In this document: one piece after another, positions 1-9,664 of the stretch | How the letters are laid out: every line of letters begins with the position of its first letter | How positions within the stretch are numbered: the first letter of the stretch is position 1 | Assembly (NCBI RefSeq): GCF_900101955.1 | Contig: NZ_FNAQ01000004.1 | Location: 62,001-126,000, forward strand | Direction of reading: 5' to 3' | Length of the DNA stretch: 64,000 nt | Source: Desulfuromonas thiophila | GTDB lineage: Bacteria; Desulfobacterota; Desulfuromonadia; Desulfuromonadales; Desulfuromonadaceae | The notes under the pieces: generated by a model | Seen by the model: the letters and a program-made list of their open reading frames with translations, nothing else | Databases searched by the model: none | What the model was told of the DNA's origin: nothing | Program-made: the position numbers and the translations under genes

Positions 1-90
1 GAAAAAGATCAGCAGCAGGAACACCACATCGACCATCGAGGTCAGTTCGATGCGAATTTCCTCCCGCCGTTTTTTACGTCCGAATGCCAT
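1..90 (-). CDS. tolR: ExbD/TolR-type biopolymer transport protein, N-terminal part (cut by window edge)
   Basis: Thirty codons are visible, beginning MAFGRKKRREEIRIELTSM and running into a hydrophobic helix (VDVVFLLLIFF). A short basic cytoplasmic start followed by a single membrane helix beginning with an Asp (T-S-M-V-D) is the signature of ExbD/TolR; that Asp is the proton-pathway residue in the family. The ATG at position 90 follows the TolQ-like gene stop by 13 bases, so the two form an operon as usual. Together they would make the inner-membrane proton-driven motor that energises TonB or the Tol-Pal complex. The remainder lies outside the window, so TolR and ExbD cannot be told apart. 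Confidence 0.8.
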   Translation of the reverse strand, partial: MAFGRKKRREEIRIELTSMVDVVFLLLIFF

Positions 91-103
91 GCCCCGGATT
101 CCG

Positions 104-721
104 TCAGGCCGGCTCGGACAAATCGTCCGCCAGACGATCCACCAGCCGCAAGGAGTAATCCTCAAAATCGGCGGCAATACGATCCGCCCGGCTGGTCAGA
201 TACTTGTGCAGCAATATCACCGGAATCGCCACACTCAACCCGGTAGCTGTGGTGATCAGCGCTTCGGAAATGCCGCCACCCAGGGTTTCCGGGGTACCAA
301 CACCCTTGAGCGATAACTCGGTGAAGGCGCGGATCATGCCCAGAACGGTTCCCAGCAGACCCAGCAACGGGCTGATGGCGGCAATGGTTCCCAGCAGACC
401 GAGATAACGTTCCAGTTCGGCCATGCGGCGCGACCCCACCTCTTCAACCAGCGTCTTAAGCCGTTCACGGCTGCGACCGGCTGCCTGCAAGGCCACCAGA
501 AAGATATCGGACAGCAGAAACGGCCGTCCGGCGCAAAGGGCCCGCGCTTCGGTCAGATGCCGTTCCAGCACCATACGATCGACCTCGGCATACAGGCGGC
601 GGCCACGCCGTTGCAACAGGACATAAGTCAGCAACCGTTCAAAAAATATGGCCAGGGCCAGCACCGAACATAACAGGATCGGGTACATCAGGGGGCCGCC
701 CTTATGAAACAGTTCCAACAT
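104..721 (-). CDS. tolQ: TolQ/ExbB-type proton channel subunit
   Basis: A 205-residue inner-membrane protein of the MotA/TolQ/ExbB family. One helix lies near the N-terminus (about 10-30, PLMYPILLCSVLALAIFFERLL) and a pair lies at about 110-130 (YLGLLGTIAAISPLLGLLGTVLGMI) and 155-175 (ALITTATGLSVAIPVILLH), with the family loop G-T-V-x-G-M-I-x-A-F and the G-x-x-x-A-L-x-T-T-A-x-G-L motif. ATG 721 was preferred to a TTG nine bases upstream because the AAGGA ribosome site would leave no room for the TTG. It is followed by the tolR-like gene. ExbB and TolQ cannot be separated on sequence alone. Confidence 0.88.
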   Translation of the reverse strand: MLELFHKGGPLMYPILLCSVLALAIFFERLLTYVLLQRRGRRLYAEVDRMVLERHLTEARALCAGRPFLLSDIFLVALQAAGRSRERLKTLVEEVGSRRMAELERYLGLLGTIAAISPLLGLLGTVLGMIRAFTELSLKGVGTPETLGGGISEALITTATGLSVAIPVILLHKYLTSRADRIAADFEDYSLRLVDRLADDLSEPA

Positions 722-738
722 TCGTGGCAATCCTTATC

Positions 739-1278
739 TCAGGCCGGACGATCAGCGTTGTGAGCTCCAGCCGATGGCCTGTCGTCGTCAACAGGCGGCT
801 CATCGACCGGTCCAGCCGGCAGTTCAATGACTGGTGCCGAGCGGGAGGGTTCCTCATCCGGCAGAAACTCGGCATCCGCTACCGGGTTCTGCTCATCAGC
901 GGCCGGCGACAGGGCCTCAGCAGCTGGGCGAACCTCCGGGACCGGCCGCTGCGCCTCAGCGACCGGTGCAGCGGCTGCCTTTACTGTCGACGCTGGCGGA
1001 GCACTCGGCTGCGATTGCGGAGGGCTGCCGGCAGATTCCTTCTTCGGGGCAGTCCCGGCCTGACGCAGCTGCCGTTTGAGCTGGAGGATCTTCAGGCTGC
1101 TGGCGAAGGAAGCCGCGATCATGCCGAGAATAAAGGTACTGACCAGCAGCAGAAACAGCGGAATCTCCGGCGTCAGATAGGTATGGAACTTCACCGTCAC
1201 CGGCAGCGGGTTATCCAGACTGAATTTGAAGACCAATGCCAATCCCACCAGGGCCAGCAGCATTTTGACGAATTTCAT
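739..1278 (-). CDS. LapA-domain membrane protein with acidic Pro/Ala-rich tail
   Basis: About 179 residues. Two hydrophobic helices (roughly 5-20 and 38-62) with the charged F-x-L-D-N-P-x-P-V-x-V-x-F linker match the LapA / lipopolysaccharide-assembly-protein-A domain (YciS-like). A short coiled segment (LKILQLKRQLRQAG) follows, then a low-complexity tail of about 100 residues rich in Pro, Ala and Glu that is not part of the family. In E. coli the related LapA/LapB pair regulates LPS synthesis through LpxC turnover; no LapB-like partner is seen here. Two ATGs are adjacent; the second (1278) gives the better spacing from the GGAGG site. It lies 17 bases upstream of tolQ. Confidence 0.7.
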   Translation of the reverse strand: MKFVKMLLALVGLALVFKFSLDNPLPVTVKFHTYLTPEIPLFLLLVSTFILGMIAASFASSLKILQLKRQLRQAGTAPKKESAGSPPQSQPSAPPASTVKAAAAPVAEAQRPVPEVRPAAEALSPAADEQNPVADAEFLPDEEPSRSAPVIELPAGPVDEPPVDDDRPSAGAHNADRPA

Positions 1279-1348
1279 CATCCCCCTCCGATCGCGCTAA
1301 GGCTTGCATAAAAAGGCTGACGCCCGCCACAGGCGCAGCCCGAGAACG

Positions 1349-1855
1349 TTAGACGATTTGCTGGCAGGCGTCAATGTCGATCACCTCGGCCCGGACGTCC
1401 TGATCCCCCAGATACAGCAGGGCAGCGCTGCGACGCATGGCACCGCGGCCAGCCGTCAGACTGCCGGGATTGAGCAGCAGCAACGATCCGATGCGACGAC
1501 AGAGCGGCACATGGCTGTGACCAAATACCAGCACATCGATGGTCTGATCGGCAAAGACCTGCAACACCCGCTGCTCCAGCCCGGCGGGCGGGCCCCAGCC
1601 ATGGACCAGGCCAATACGCCAGCGACCGAAGCGCAGAAGACGGCGGGTTGGCAGGTCGGAGCCAGAATCGCAGTTTCCGGCGACAGCATACAGTGGCAAC
1701 GGCGCGAACAGCAGCGCCGCATCGGGAGTCACCAGGTCGCCGGCATGAAGCACCGCGTCTGCCGTGGCAAAAGGGCCGGTCAACAGATTCCCGACCAGTT
1801 CCCGTCCGTCTGCCACGGTGCGCCAGTGGCTGTCCGATACCACCGCCAGTTTCAT
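1349..1855 (-). CDS. YfcE/MJ0936-like metallophosphoesterase
   Basis: A 168-residue single-domain calcineurin-like phosphoesterase. The metal-binding motifs appear in the expected order: V-V-S-D-S-H near residue 9, H-A-G-D-L about 37, G-N-C-D about 60, G-H-S-H about 112 and N-P-G-S about 128. The family hydrolyses phosphodiesters using two divalent metals; the natural substrate is usually unknown. ATG 1855 is chosen because the protein would then start MKLAVVSDSH as in the family and a GAGG site precedes it; an upstream in-frame start would only add an unrelated stretch. It follows the homoserine dehydrogenase gene after 79 bases and is probably in the same transcript. Confidence 0.85.
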   Translation of the reverse strand: MKLAVVSDSHWRTVADGRELVGNLLTGPFATADAVLHAGDLVTPDAALLFAPLPLYAVAGNCDSGSDLPTRRLLRFGRWRIGLVHGWGPPAGLEQRVLQVFADQTIDVLVFGHSHVPLCRRIGSLLLLNPGSLTAGRGAMRRSAALLYLGDQDVRAEVIDIDACQQIV

Positions 1856-1934
1856 CACCACCTCGGACACACATGACCGCTCCAAAGAACAAAAGCGCCG
1901 CGGACGGCGCTTTCGGGAACGGCAGTAAAAATCA

Positions 1935-3224
1935 TCAGGTCAGACTGTTTTCCATGCGAATCAGCAGACTCTGGCCCTCGACCACCGGCAGGGCATCGAT
2001 GCGTTCCAGCGCCTGACGGATATTCCGTTCGCAGGCATCATGGGTAACCATGACAATAGGAACAAAACCTCCCACCTTGCGCTCGGACTGAATCATTGAG
2101 CTGATGCTGATGCCGCAATCTCCCAGCACACCGGAGATCTGGGCCAGCACACCCGGCACGTCCTTTACCAGAAACCGCAGATAATACTGGCTGACCACCT
2201 CGTCCATCGGCCGGACAGGCAACCGCGCCATGCTCAGCGGCGGATAACCCAGCGCCGCCGCGCGGCCCTGGCGGGCCAGGCTCATGACATCACCCATCAC
2301 GGCACTGGCAGTGGCCTCCATGCCGGCCCCGCGGCCTATCAGCATCACCGGTCCGACAAAATCACCCATCAGCCGTACGCCGTTGAACACGCCACGCACA
2401 TCGGCCAGCGGATAATGCTGCGGAATCATGGTCGGATGCACACGGGCTTCGATCACGCCATCCTCGCATTTACCAATAGCCAGCAACTTGATCTGGTAAC
2501 CAAACTGGCGGGCGAACTGAATATCGAGGGCGCTGATGCGGGTAATACCCTCGGTATAGATCCGGTTAAAATCGATCCAGGTACCGAAGCACATGGAAAT
2601 CAGGATGGCCAGTTTATGGGCAGTATCAATGCCCTCGATATCGAAGGTCGGATCGGCCTCAGCATAGCCAAGCCGCTGGGCATCCTGCAGCACCAGAGCA
2701 AAATCCTCGTTTTCCTCGGTCATGCGGGTGAGGATGTAATTGCAGGTTCCGTTGAGGATGCCGAACACACCACTGAAACGATTGGCTCCGAGGTTCTCGC
2801 GAATGGCGGACAGCACCGGGATACCACCGGCCACCGCCGCTTCAAACAGCAGCCGCACACCGTTTTCCTCCGCCGCCTTGAACAGTTCCTCACCGTAAAG
2901 GGCCAGCAGGGCCTTGTTGGCCGTCACCACATGCTTACCATTGTTCAGGGCAGTCAGCACAAAGGTGCGGGCCGGCTCGTAGCCGCCGATCAATTCGATG
3001 ACCACATCGATTTGCGGATCGTTGAGAATACTCTGGGCGTCGGTGGTGAGACGGGCCGTCGTCGCCACACCGCGATCAGTCGTCACATCCAGATCGGCGA
3101 TGGCCACCAATTCCAGAGCCATCCCCAGCCGCTGCCGCATCAGATCGGCATTGGTGTGAAATACCTTGGCCACACCGGTACCGATGGTGCCAAATCCCAG
3201 CAATCCTGCCTTTAACGTCTCCAT
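1935..3224 (-). CDS. hom: homoserine dehydrogenase
   Basis: A 429-residue cytosolic enzyme reducing aspartate semialdehyde to homoserine with NAD(P)H, the branch point to threonine and methionine. The N-terminus METLKAGLLGFGTIGTGV is the Rossmann nucleotide-binding loop; A-N-K-A-L-L-A about 105 and G-x-L-N-G-T-x-N-Y-I-L about 190 are the substrate region, followed by Y-A-E-A-D-P-T-x-D-I-E-G-x-D with the catalytic lysine in T-A-H-K. Residues about 350-429 form an ACT domain, which normally gives threonine feedback. Start at ATG 3224, five bases after AAGGAG. Threonine synthase is encoded far away at 30.6 kb, so the threonine genes are not clustered here. Confidence 0.96.
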   Translation of the reverse strand: METLKAGLLGFGTIGTGVAKVFHTNADLMRQRLGMALELVAIADLDVTTDRGVATTARLTTDAQSILNDPQIDVVIELIGGYEPARTFVLTALNNGKHVVTANKALLALYGEELFKAAEENGVRLLFEAAVAGGIPVLSAIRENLGANRFSGVFGILNGTCNYILTRMTEENEDFALVLQDAQRLGYAEADPTFDIEGIDTAHKLAILISMCFGTWIDFNRIYTEGITRISALDIQFARQFGYQIKLLAIGKCEDGVIEARVHPTMIPQHYPLADVRGVFNGVRLMGDFVGPVMLIGRGAGMEATASAVMGDVMSLARQGRAAALGYPPLSMARLPVRPMDEVVSQYYLRFLVKDVPGVLAQISGVLGDCGISISSMIQSERKVGGFVPIVMVTHDACERNIRQALERIDALPVVEGQSLLIRMENSLT

Positions 3225-3264
3225 GGGACTCCTTGTCGATGAAAGAGTAGCGAGGGCAACAGCT

Positions 3265-3741
3265 CTAGGGCTTCGGCCGTGTGTCGCCATGCTGGCGGGC
3301 AATCCGGTCGAGAACGCCGTTGAGAAAAGCCGGGGTATCGCTGGTACCATAGCGCTTGGCGATTTCAATGGCCTCATTGATCACCACCCGCGCCGGCGTC
3401 TGCGGCATATACAGCAACTCGAAGGTGGCCAGCCGCATCAACGACAGATCAAGCCGCGCCATACGCTCCAGCGACCAGTTACGCGACACCTGCATCAACA
3501 GCTGGTCAATCTCCTCCAGCTTGTCGTACACGCCGCGCACCAGCTCTTCGGCAAACTGCTTCACCGACAGCGCAAGCCCGACCGACGCAGCTTCGTCGGC
3601 CTCGCCCAACACATCATCGCGAAAACGGAAGCTGGCCCAGAAATCGGCCAACACCGCCTCCAGCGGCTGATCATGATCGTAGAGACTGTAAAGAATTTTA
3701 AGCGCGTACTCACGGCCCGCGCGGCGTGTCCCCTGTGCCAT
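3265..3741 (-). CDS. nusB: transcription antitermination factor NusB
   Basis: A 158-residue all-helical RNA-binding protein that works with NusE (S10) on boxA of rRNA operons. The family features are visible: R-R-A-G-R-E-Y-A-L-K-I-L-Y at the N-terminus, W-x-L-E-R-M-x-R-L-D-x-x-x-L-R-L-A-T-F-E-L in the middle and P-A-R-V-V-I-N-E-A-I-E-I-A-K-R-Y-G-T-S-D-T-P-A-F-L-N-G-V-L-D-R-I-A at the end. The ATG follows the ribH stop after a single base, so translation is almost certainly coupled. ribH-nusB adjacency is common in bacteria. It is the last gene of the long lipid/riboflavin operon; homoserine dehydrogenase follows after 40 bases. Confidence 0.97.
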   Translation of the reverse strand: MAQGTRRAGREYALKILYSLYDHDQPLEAVLADFWASFRFRDDVLGEADEAASVGLALSVKQFAEELVRGVYDKLEEIDQLLMQVSRNWSLERMARLDLSLMRLATFELLYMPQTPARVVINEAIEIAKRYGTSDTPAFLNGVLDRIARQHGDTRPKP

Positions 3742-3742
3742 G

Positions 3743-4210
3743 TTAACCCAGCTGCTTCAACAGGTTGATCATTTCGATCAGCGTCATCGCCGCCTCGGCA
3801 CCCTTGTTGCCGGCCTTGCTGCCGGCGCGTTCGATAGCCTGCTCAATGGTATCGGTCGTCAACACACCGAAAGCCACCGGCACACCGGTCGCCAGGCTGA
3901 CCGATGCGATGCCCTTGGACACCTCGGCGCTGACATAATCGAAATGGGGCGTCGCACCGCGGATCACCGCACCCAGACAGATCACCCCATCATAACGGCC
4001 ACTGGCCGCCAGACGCTGGGCCACCAGCGGGATTTCGAAGGCCCCCGGCACCCGCACGATACTGATCTGGTCATCGCTGGCGCCGTGGCGCTGCAGGCAG
4101 TCCAGAGCTCCTTCCACCAGTCGTTCACAAATAAAACTGTTGAAGCGACTTACCACCAGTGCGACCCGCTGGCCGCCAGCATCAAGTTGACCTGCGATCT
4201 GATGTGCCAT
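3743..4210 (-). CDS. ribH: 6,7-dimethyl-8-ribityllumazine synthase
   Basis: A 155-residue enzyme condensing 5-amino-6-ribitylamino-uracil with 3,4-dihydroxy-2-butanone 4-phosphate, the penultimate step of riboflavin synthesis; it assembles as a capsid-like shell in many species. Recognised by V-S-R-F-N near residue 20, V-P-G-A-F-E-I-P about 55, [16 protein letters not shown] about 80 and P-V-A-F-G-V-L-T-T about 110. ATG 4210 is taken because AAGGAG lies nine bases upstream and the product length then fits the family. It lies 130 bases after ribBA and one base before nusB. Confidence 0.97.
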   Translation of the reverse strand: MAHQIAGQLDAGGQRVALVVSRFNSFICERLVEGALDCLQRHGASDDQISIVRVPGAFEIPLVAQRLAASGRYDGVICLGAVIRGATPHFDYVSAEVSKGIASVSLATGVPVAFGVLTTDTIEQAIERAGSKAGNKGAEAAMTLIEMINLLKQLG

Positions 4211-4294
4211 GAATAATCTCTCCTTGGCTGCCGGAGGCGACAACCCAATTAAATTCCAGAAGATGTGAGCCGGGGGAAAGCTATCTGCTCATCT

Positions 4295-4323
4295 TGCAGG
4301 GGCTGAAAAAAGCCCTTCCTGCA
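4295..4323. repeat. imperfect inverted repeat in the ribBA-ribH gap
   Basis: In the 130-base gap the sequence TGCAGG-GGCT ... AGCCC-TT-CCTGCA folds into a hairpin of about ten pairs with an A-rich loop. No U-run follows on the minus strand, so it is more likely a pausing, processing or translational element within the operon mRNA than a terminator. Confidence 0.4.
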
Positions 4324-4340
4324 GTCGTTACCGTATCCTG

Positions 4341-5546
4341 CTACAGGTGTTCGAGCAGATGTCCGAGCTTGTCCTTCTTGGTCTGCAGATAGCGTTTATT
4401 GACGCGATTGGCCGGCATTTCAATAGGCACCCGTTCGATCACCTCCAGACCATAACCCTGCAGGCCAACCATTTTCTTGGGGTTATTGGTCATCAGGCGA
4501 ATCTGCCGCACCCCGAGATCCGCCAGAATTTGCGCACCGATGCCGTAATCGCGCATGTCGGGCTTGAACCCCAGCGCCTCATTGGCCTCAACCGTATCGT
4601 GACCGCAATCCTGCAGGGCGTAGGCCTTGAGCTTGTTGACCAGGCCGATTCCCCGTCCTTCCTGGCGCATGTAGATGATGACGCCGGAGCCGGCCTCGTC
4701 GATCTGGGCCATGGCCGCCTGCAACTGCTGGCCGCAGTCGCAGCGCTGTGAGCCGAACACATCGCCGGTCAAACATTCGGAATGCACCCGAACCAGCGTC
4801 GGCTGCTGCGGATCGATGGTGCCCTTGATCAACGCCACATGGTGGGCGTTATCAACGTCGTTTTCATAGACGATGGCCTTGAACTCACCGCCATACCAGG
4901 TGGGCAGCACCGTTTCGGCGCCACGCCGCACCAGCAATTCCTTGCGCATACGGTAGGCAATCAGGTCAGCAATCGAGATAATCTTCAGATCATGCTGCTC
5001 GGCGAACACCCGCAACTGCGGCATCCGGGCCATGGTGCCGTCATCGTTCATGATCTCACAGATCACCGCCGCCGGTTTGAGACCCGCCAGCCGTGCCAGA
5101 TCGACAGAGCCCTCCGTCTGGCCGGTACGCACCAGCACTCCGCCCTTGCGCGCCCGCAACGGAAACACATGACCAGGCCGCGCCAAATCGCGCGGGCCGC
5201 TGGCGTCGTCGATAGCCACGCGGATGGTGTGGGCCCGGTCGGCCGCCGAGATGCCGGTAGTGACGCCCCGACGGGCCTCAATGGACACGGTGAAGGCGGT
5301 GCCGAAGGATGAGCTGTTGTCGGACACCATCAGGGGCAGTTCCAATTCGTCGGCCCGTTCTTCGGTCAGGGTCAGGCAGATCAGGCCGCGCCCTTCACGG
5401 GCCATGAAGTTGATGGCTTCCGGGGTCACCATCTCGGCCGCCATGGTCAGATCGCCCTCGTTTTCGCGATCCTCATCGTCGACCAGAATCACCATCCGGC
5501 CCTGACGCAGATCCTCCAGCGCCGCTTCAATTTTTGCGATAGGCAC
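4341..5546 (-). CDS. ribBA: bifunctional 3,4-dihydroxy-2-butanone-4-phosphate synthase / GTP cyclohydrolase II
   Basis: A 401-residue fusion that makes both riboflavin precursors. The DHBP synthase half (about 1-200) shows [14 protein letters not shown] and the T-G-I-S-A-x-D-R substrate loop; the GTP cyclohydrolase II half (about 205-401) shows [21 protein letters not shown], whose three cysteines bind zinc, and the R-Q-E-G-R-G-I-G-L loop. Both halves therefore look active. The start is GTG 5546, eleven bases after a strong GGAGAGGG site; no nearby ATG is in register. No FMN riboswitch is seen ahead of this or any other rib gene in the window. Confidence 0.96.
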   Translation of the reverse strand: MPIAKIEAALEDLRQGRMVILVDDEDRENEGDLTMAAEMVTPEAINFMAREGRGLICLTLTEERADELELPLMVSDNSSSFGTAFTVSIEARRGVTTGISAADRAHTIRVAIDDASGPRDLARPGHVFPLRARKGGVLVRTGQTEGSVDLARLAGLKPAAVICEIMNDDGTMARMPQLRVFAEQHDLKIISIADLIAYRMRKELLVRRGAETVLPTWYGGEFKAIVYENDVDNAHHVALIKGTIDPQQPTLVRVHSECLTGDVFGSQRCDCGQQLQAAMAQIDEAGSGVIIYMRQEGRGIGLVNKLKAYALQDCGHDTVEANEALGFKPDMRDYGIGAQILADLGVRQIRLMTNNPKKMVGLQGYGLEVIERVPIEMPANRVNKRYLQTKKDKLGHLLEHL

Positions 5547-5593
5547 TTGCCCTCTCCTTTCCAGCTGTACGTGAAGATACGCGGCGGCCGCTC

Positions 5594-6247
5594 TCAGGCA
5601 AAGCCGTTGCTTATCAGCGTCTCCAGACTCAGGCCAGCAGGCGGCGCAGTCGCACCACAGGCCGGCTGAAGCAGTTTTTCGACATAGCGGGCCAACAGAT
5701 CCGTTTCAATGTTGACCCGGGCGCCGACAGCATAGTGCTGCAGGCTGGTTTGTGCAAGACTGTGTGGAATCAGCGCCACACCAAAACCTGCCGCATCAAC
5801 ACTGTTGACCGTCAGGCTGACGCCATCAATGGCGATGGAACCCTTTTCAACCACATAACGCAAGGCAGCAGGGTCAAGAGCGAACAGGAAGCGTTCGGCG
5901 TTGCCATCACGAAAGCGGCGTTGCAGCACAGCGCAAGCATCGATATGACCGCTGACCAGGTGGCCGCCAAGCCGATCGGTCAGTCGCAGGGCCCGCTCCA
6001 GATTGACCGGGCTACCCGGCTGAAGGGCGCCAAGATTACTGCTTTGCAGGGTTTCCGGCGACACATCGGCAGCAAAGCCCCCGGCCAACCGCTCCACCAC
6101 AGTCAGGCAGACACCGTTGACAGCAATGCTGTCTCCCAGGGCGATTTCTGCCAGCGGCAGGCGGCAATCCAGGACAATGCGGCAGGCACCGCCCCGTCGC
6201 ACCAGTTGCCGCAGTCGCCCCACATCCTCGATCAGTCCGGTGAACAC
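5594..6247 (-). CDS. ribE: riboflavin synthase alpha subunit
   Basis: A 217-residue enzyme dismutating two lumazines to riboflavin. It consists of two similar lumazine-binding barrels: the first starts [12 protein letters not shown] and has [11 protein letters not shown], the second (from about 98) has L-V-S-G-H-I-D and [12 protein letters not shown]. The start is GTG 6247, preceded by GGAAGGAG, and lies 16 bases inside the end of ribD, so the two are translationally coupled. The C-terminal ~20 residues (after the second barrel) are a short Ala-rich extension. Confidence 0.95.
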   Translation of the reverse strand: MFTGLIEDVGRLRQLVRRGGACRIVLDCRLPLAEIALGDSIAVNGVCLTVVERLAGGFAADVSPETLQSSNLGALQPGSPVNLERALRLTDRLGGHLVSGHIDACAVLQRRFRDGNAERFLFALDPAALRYVVEKGSIAIDGVSLTVNSVDAAGFGVALIPHSLAQTSLQHYAVGARVNIETDLLARYVEKLLQPACGATAPPAGLSLETLISNGFA

Positions 6248-7353
6248 GCCAGCTCTCCTTCCAGCAGCAGATCATCGCCAAAGCGGCGCAGGCGGATATC
6301 CCGTACCGGCAAGGCGTCAGCCAGATCGAGCGGCCCCGGGCCATCGAACAGACCCTTGCCATCTCCACCGCCGAGCAACTTGGCTCCCAAATAGAGCATC
6401 AACCGGTCGATCAGACGCTGCTGCAAAAAAGCCTGATTCACCCGCGCGCCGCCTTCCACCAGCAAACTGAGCAGACCGCGGCGGCCCAGTTCGTCGAGCA
6501 GGGCCGGCAGAGACACACCGCCGGAGGCGTCCGCCGGCAATTCCAGCAGTTCGACTCCCGACCGGCCGGCCAGCGCGGCACGCCGAGCCGGACAGGCCAG
6601 CGCCGTGGTGGCAATCAGGGTCGGGGCCGGCGAATCCAGCGACAACAGCGCTGCCGAATCCGGTATGCGCAAGCGGCTGTCCAGCACCAGTCGCAGCGGA
6701 TCGCGGCCGGCGGGGGCGCGACAGGTCAGGCGCGGATCATCGCGCAAAACAGTCCCGACACCGACAAGAATAGCATCCACGCGATCGCGCAGGCGGTGAA
6801 CCTGTTCGCGACAGGCAGCGTTGGTAATCCACTGGGAAGCACCACTGGCTGTGGCGGTACGGCCATCGAGGGTCGCAGCAGTCTTAAGAATCACCAAGGG
6901 CCGACCACTGCGCTGATGCTTGGCAAACGCGGCGATCAGGCGGCGGGCCTGGGCTTCGAGGATACCACACTGCACCTGCAGCCCGGCCTGACGCAACCAA
7001 GCCAGACCACGACCGTTGACCTGCGGATTGGGATCGGCACAACCGACGAAAACCCGCCGTACGCCGGCAGCAATGATGGCGGCACAGCAGGGGCCGGTGC
7101 GCCCCTGATGGGAACAGGGTTCCAGCGTTACATACAAATCGGCGCCACGCGCCAGTTCACCCGCCTGCCGCAGAGCGAAGATCTCGGCGTGTGGCTCCCC
7201 GGCCCGTGGATGAAAGCCCTCACCGATCAGCTGGCCGTCCCGCACCAGCAGCGCTCCTACCGGCGGGTTGGGTGCCGTGCGCCCCTCGCCCCGACGAGCC
7301 AGCTGCAGCGCCCGCGCCATCCAGCGCCGCGGGCTGTCTGTCATCTCGGTCAT
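6232..7353 (-). CDS. ribD: bifunctional riboflavin deaminase/reductase
   Basis: A 373-residue fusion performing the second and third steps after GTP cyclohydrolase II. The deaminase half (about 1-145) has the zinc site H-A-E (in [14 protein letters not shown]) and [11 protein letters not shown]; the reductase half begins near [17 protein letters not shown] and has G-V-G-T-V-L-x-D-D-P-x-L-T and the late L-L-V-E-G-G-A motif for NADPH. Start ATG 7353 overlaps the nrdR stop as ATGA; a second ATG three codons on is also possible. Confidence 0.96.
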   Translation of the reverse strand: MTEMTDSPRRWMARALQLARRGEGRTAPNPPVGALLVRDGQLIGEGFHPRAGEPHAEIFALRQAGELARGADLYVTLEPCSHQGRTGPCCAAIIAAGVRRVFVGCADPNPQVNGRGLAWLRQAGLQVQCGILEAQARRLIAAFAKHQRSGRPLVILKTAATLDGRTATASGASQWITNAACREQVHRLRDRVDAILVGVGTVLRDDPRLTCRAPAGRDPLRLVLDSRLRIPDSAALLSLDSPAPTLIATTALACPARRAALAGRSGVELLELPADASGGVSLPALLDELGRRGLLSLLVEGGARVNQAFLQQRLIDRLMLYLGAKLLGGGDGKGLFDGPGPLDLADALPVRDIRLRRFGDDLLLEGELACSPD

Positions 7354-7826
7354 GGACAGCGTTCCCGCTGCTTCTGCTGGCGCAGGATATCGGTCAGCTC
7401 ATCCATAAATTCATTAATATCCTTGAACTGACGATAGACCGAGGCGAAACGGACATAGGCCACCTCGTCGAGATCGTGCAACGCCTGCATCACCGCCTCG
7501 CCAATACGGCTGGCGGCAATTTCGCGCTCGCCACTTTCCTGAAAACACATCTCCAGCTGATCGACGATTTTCTCGATATCGGCCACCGGTATCGGCCGCT
7601 TTTCGCAAGCCCGTCGCATCCCGGCAACAATCTTGGCCCGGTCAAAGGGCTCGCGCCGGCCATCCTTCTTGACCACCAGCGGCAGAATGTCTTCAATGCG
7701 TTCGTAGGTGGTAAAGCGCCGGTCGCAGGTGCCGCACTCTCGCCGGCGACGAATGCTGTTGCCCTCGCGCGCCAGGCGCGAATCCACCACCCGGGTTTCC
7801 GGCGCACTGCAGAATGGGCACTTCAT
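7350..7826 (-). CDS. nrdR: transcriptional repressor NrdR
   Basis: A 158-residue regulator of ribonucleotide reductase genes. The N-terminal zinc ribbon is explicit (MKCPFC near residue 1 and [13 protein letters not shown] near 31), followed by an ATP-cone domain from about residue 46 ([13 protein letters not shown]-x-K). The protein senses dATP/ATP and binds NrdR boxes. It starts at ATG 7826, overlapping the dCMP deaminase stop as ATGA, and ends overlapping ribD. The pairing with a deoxynucleotide enzyme fits, while nrdR next to ribD is a long-conserved neighbourhood with no obvious functional reason. Confidence 0.97.
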   Translation of the reverse strand: MKCPFCSAPETRVVDSRLAREGNSIRRRRECGTCDRRFTTYERIEDILPLVVKKDGRREPFDRAKIVAGMRRACEKRPIPVADIEKIVDQLEMCFQESGEREIAASRIGEAVMQALHDLDEVAYVRFASVYRQFKDINEFMDELTDILRQQKQRERCP

Positions 7827-8287
7827 ACCTGCTCCAGCGGCGGCGAGCTGAACTGGCAAAGCTCAATCCCCGCCTCCCTCAGCAGGCCCAGCGACAGATC
7901 GTCGGGATAGCCGTCAAGGTAGACGATCCGGCACAGGCCGGCATTGATCAGCATCTTGGCGCAGATGACGCAGGGTGCGGTAGTACAGTAGAGACAGCCG
8001 GCGGCAATATTGACGCCGTGCTTGGCCGCCTGGATGATGGCGTTCTGCTCGGCATGCAACCCCCGGCACAGTTCGTGGCGCTGACCGGACGGCACCTGCA
8101 GCTTTTCACGCAGGCAGCCCGTCCGGCTGCAGTGAGCCACACCGCAGGGGGTGCCATTATAGCCGGTGGTCAGGATGTTCTTGTCCTTGACAATCACCGC
8201 TCCCACCTGCCGGCGCAGACAGGTGGAGCGGCTGGCGACCAGACGGGCGATGTCCATGAAATAGGCTTCCCAGGATGGTCGCTGCAT
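7823..8287 (-). CDS. dCMP deaminase (ComEB-type)
   Basis: A 154-residue zinc-dependent deaminase converting dCMP to dUMP, the dTMP precursor. The catalytic H-A-E (GLHAEQNAI, about 77) and P-C-x-x-C ([10 protein letters not shown], about 104) are intact, and the family-specific G-x-V-I-V-K-D, G-Y-N-G-x-P and the extra Cys/His insert ([10 protein letters not shown]...) near residue 53-58, which in this family binds a second zinc, are present. It lies 14 bases after glyA and overlaps nrdR by four bases. GlyA supplies the one-carbon unit for thymidylate synthase, so the neighbourhood makes metabolic sense. Confidence 0.93.
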   Translation of the reverse strand: MQRPSWEAYFMDIARLVASRSTCLRRQVGAVIVKDKNILTTGYNGTPCGVAHCSRTGCLREKLQVPSGQRHELCRGLHAEQNAIIQAAKHGVNIAAGCLYCTTAPCVICAKMLINAGLCRIVYLDGYPDDLSLGLLREAGIELCQFSSPPLEQV

Positions 8288-8301
8288 GGCTTGACGGCTC
8301 C

Positions 8302-9555
8302 CTACTGCAGCCGATAAACGTAGAGAGGAAACTGCTGACAGAGTTCCTTGACCTCACCGCGAATGACCGCCAGCGCGGCGGCATTGTCATGCTGCTGCAG
8401 AGCCCGGTCAATCCAGACCGCCACCTGGCGCATTTCCGCCTCTTTCAGACCGCGGGTGGTGGTGGCCGGTGTGCCGATACGGAATCCGCTGGTGACAAAG
8501 GGCGAACGGGTGTCGAAGGGCACCGCGTTCTTGTTGACTGTGATGCCGGCCTCCTCCAGCGCTGCCTCGGCCATTTTACCGGTGATCTCGCTGCCACTGA
8601 GATCAACCAGGATCAGATGGTTGTCGGTGCCGCCGGACACCAGATTGTAGCCTCGCGCCAGCAGCCCTTCAGCCAAAGCCCGGGCATTGCTCACCACCTG
8701 ACGGGCATAGAGTCTGAAATCGTCCTGTTGGGCTTCCTTGAAAGCTACGGCCTTGGCGGCAATGGCATGCATCAACGGGCCACCCTGAGAGCCGGGGAAG
8801 ATGTTGCTGTTGATGGCCTTGGCGAATTCCTCCCGACACAGGATCATGCCACCACGCGGACCGCGCAGGGTTTTATGAGTGGTGGTGGTGACAAACTCGG
8901 CAAAAGGGACCGGATTGGGGTGCTCCCCTCCCGCCACCAGACCGGCGATATGGGCCATGTCGACCATCACCGGGGCACCAATCTCGTCGGCCACCTGGCG
9001 GAAGGCGGCAAAATCGATCTGGCGCGGATAAGCGCTGGCGCCGACCACGATCAGCTTCGGCCGGTGCTCACGCGCCAGTCGGGCCATTTCGTCATAGTCA
9101 ATGGTGCCGGTCTCACGTTTCACGCCGTAGGGCACAATATTGTACAGCTTGCCGGAAAAATTGACCGGGGAACCGTGCGTCAGATGGCCGCCGTGGGCCA
9201 GATTCATGCCCAGGATGGTGTCGCCCGGCTGGCAGACACTGAAGTAGACGGCCATGTTGGCCTGCGACCCCGAATGGGGCTGCACATTGGCGTGATCGGC
9301 CCCGAACAGAGCCTTGGCACGATCAATGGCGAGCTGTTCGGCAATATCGACCTGCTCGCAGCCACCATAATAGCGCTTGCCGGGATAGCCCTCGGCGTAC
9401 TTGTTGGTCAGTACCGAACCCTGAGCTTCGAGCACCCGCTCGCTGACAAAGTTTTCCGACGCGATGAATTCCAGGTTGTATTCCTGGCGGCGGGTTTCGG
9501 CCTGAATGGTCTGGAAGATTTCGGGATCGAATTGCGCCAGTGTCTGCTTGTTCAT
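8302..9555 (-). CDS. glyA: serine hydroxymethyltransferase
   Basis: A 417-residue pyridoxal-phosphate enzyme interconverting serine and glycine with tetrahydrofolate. The PLP lysine lies in [14 protein letters not shown] (about 225), with the family motifs [11 protein letters not shown] near the start, [14 protein letters not shown] about 55 and H-G-G-H-L-T-H-G about 120. The length matches the family exactly. ATG 9555 follows GGGAG at about eight bases. It is separated from rpiB by 109 bases with no strong terminator. Confidence 0.98.
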   Translation of the reverse strand: MNKQTLAQFDPEIFQTIQAETRRQEYNLEFIASENFVSERVLEAQGSVLTNKYAEGYPGKRYYGGCEQVDIAEQLAIDRAKALFGADHANVQPHSGSQANMAVYFSVCQPGDTILGMNLAHGGHLTHGSPVNFSGKLYNIVPYGVKRETGTIDYDEMARLAREHRPKLIVVGASAYPRQIDFAAFRQVADEIGAPVMVDMAHIAGLVAGGEHPNPVPFAEFVTTTTHKTLRGPRGGMILCREEFAKAINSNIFPGSQGGPLMHAIAAKAVAFKEAQQDDFRLYARQVVSNARALAEGLLARGYNLVSGGTDNHLILVDLSGSEITGKMAEAALEEAGITVNKNAVPFDTRSPFVTSGFRIGTPATTTRGLKEAEMRQVAVWIDRALQQHDNAAALAVIRGEVKELCQQFPLYVYRLQ

Positions 9556-9664
9556 GAGCGGTTCTCCCTGGATAAATAAGATGCCAAAACAAAGACAGGC
9601 GGTACTAGCCTCCCCGCCCGTCCGTTCCTCGTTGATGGCCAGCCGCGTCTGCAGCCGACAGCTG

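Noticed and set aside
5547-5593. FMN riboswitch controlling the riboflavin genes
   Set aside because: The gaps before ribBA, ribE and ribD are too short for an RFN element and nothing like its conserved segments is seen.
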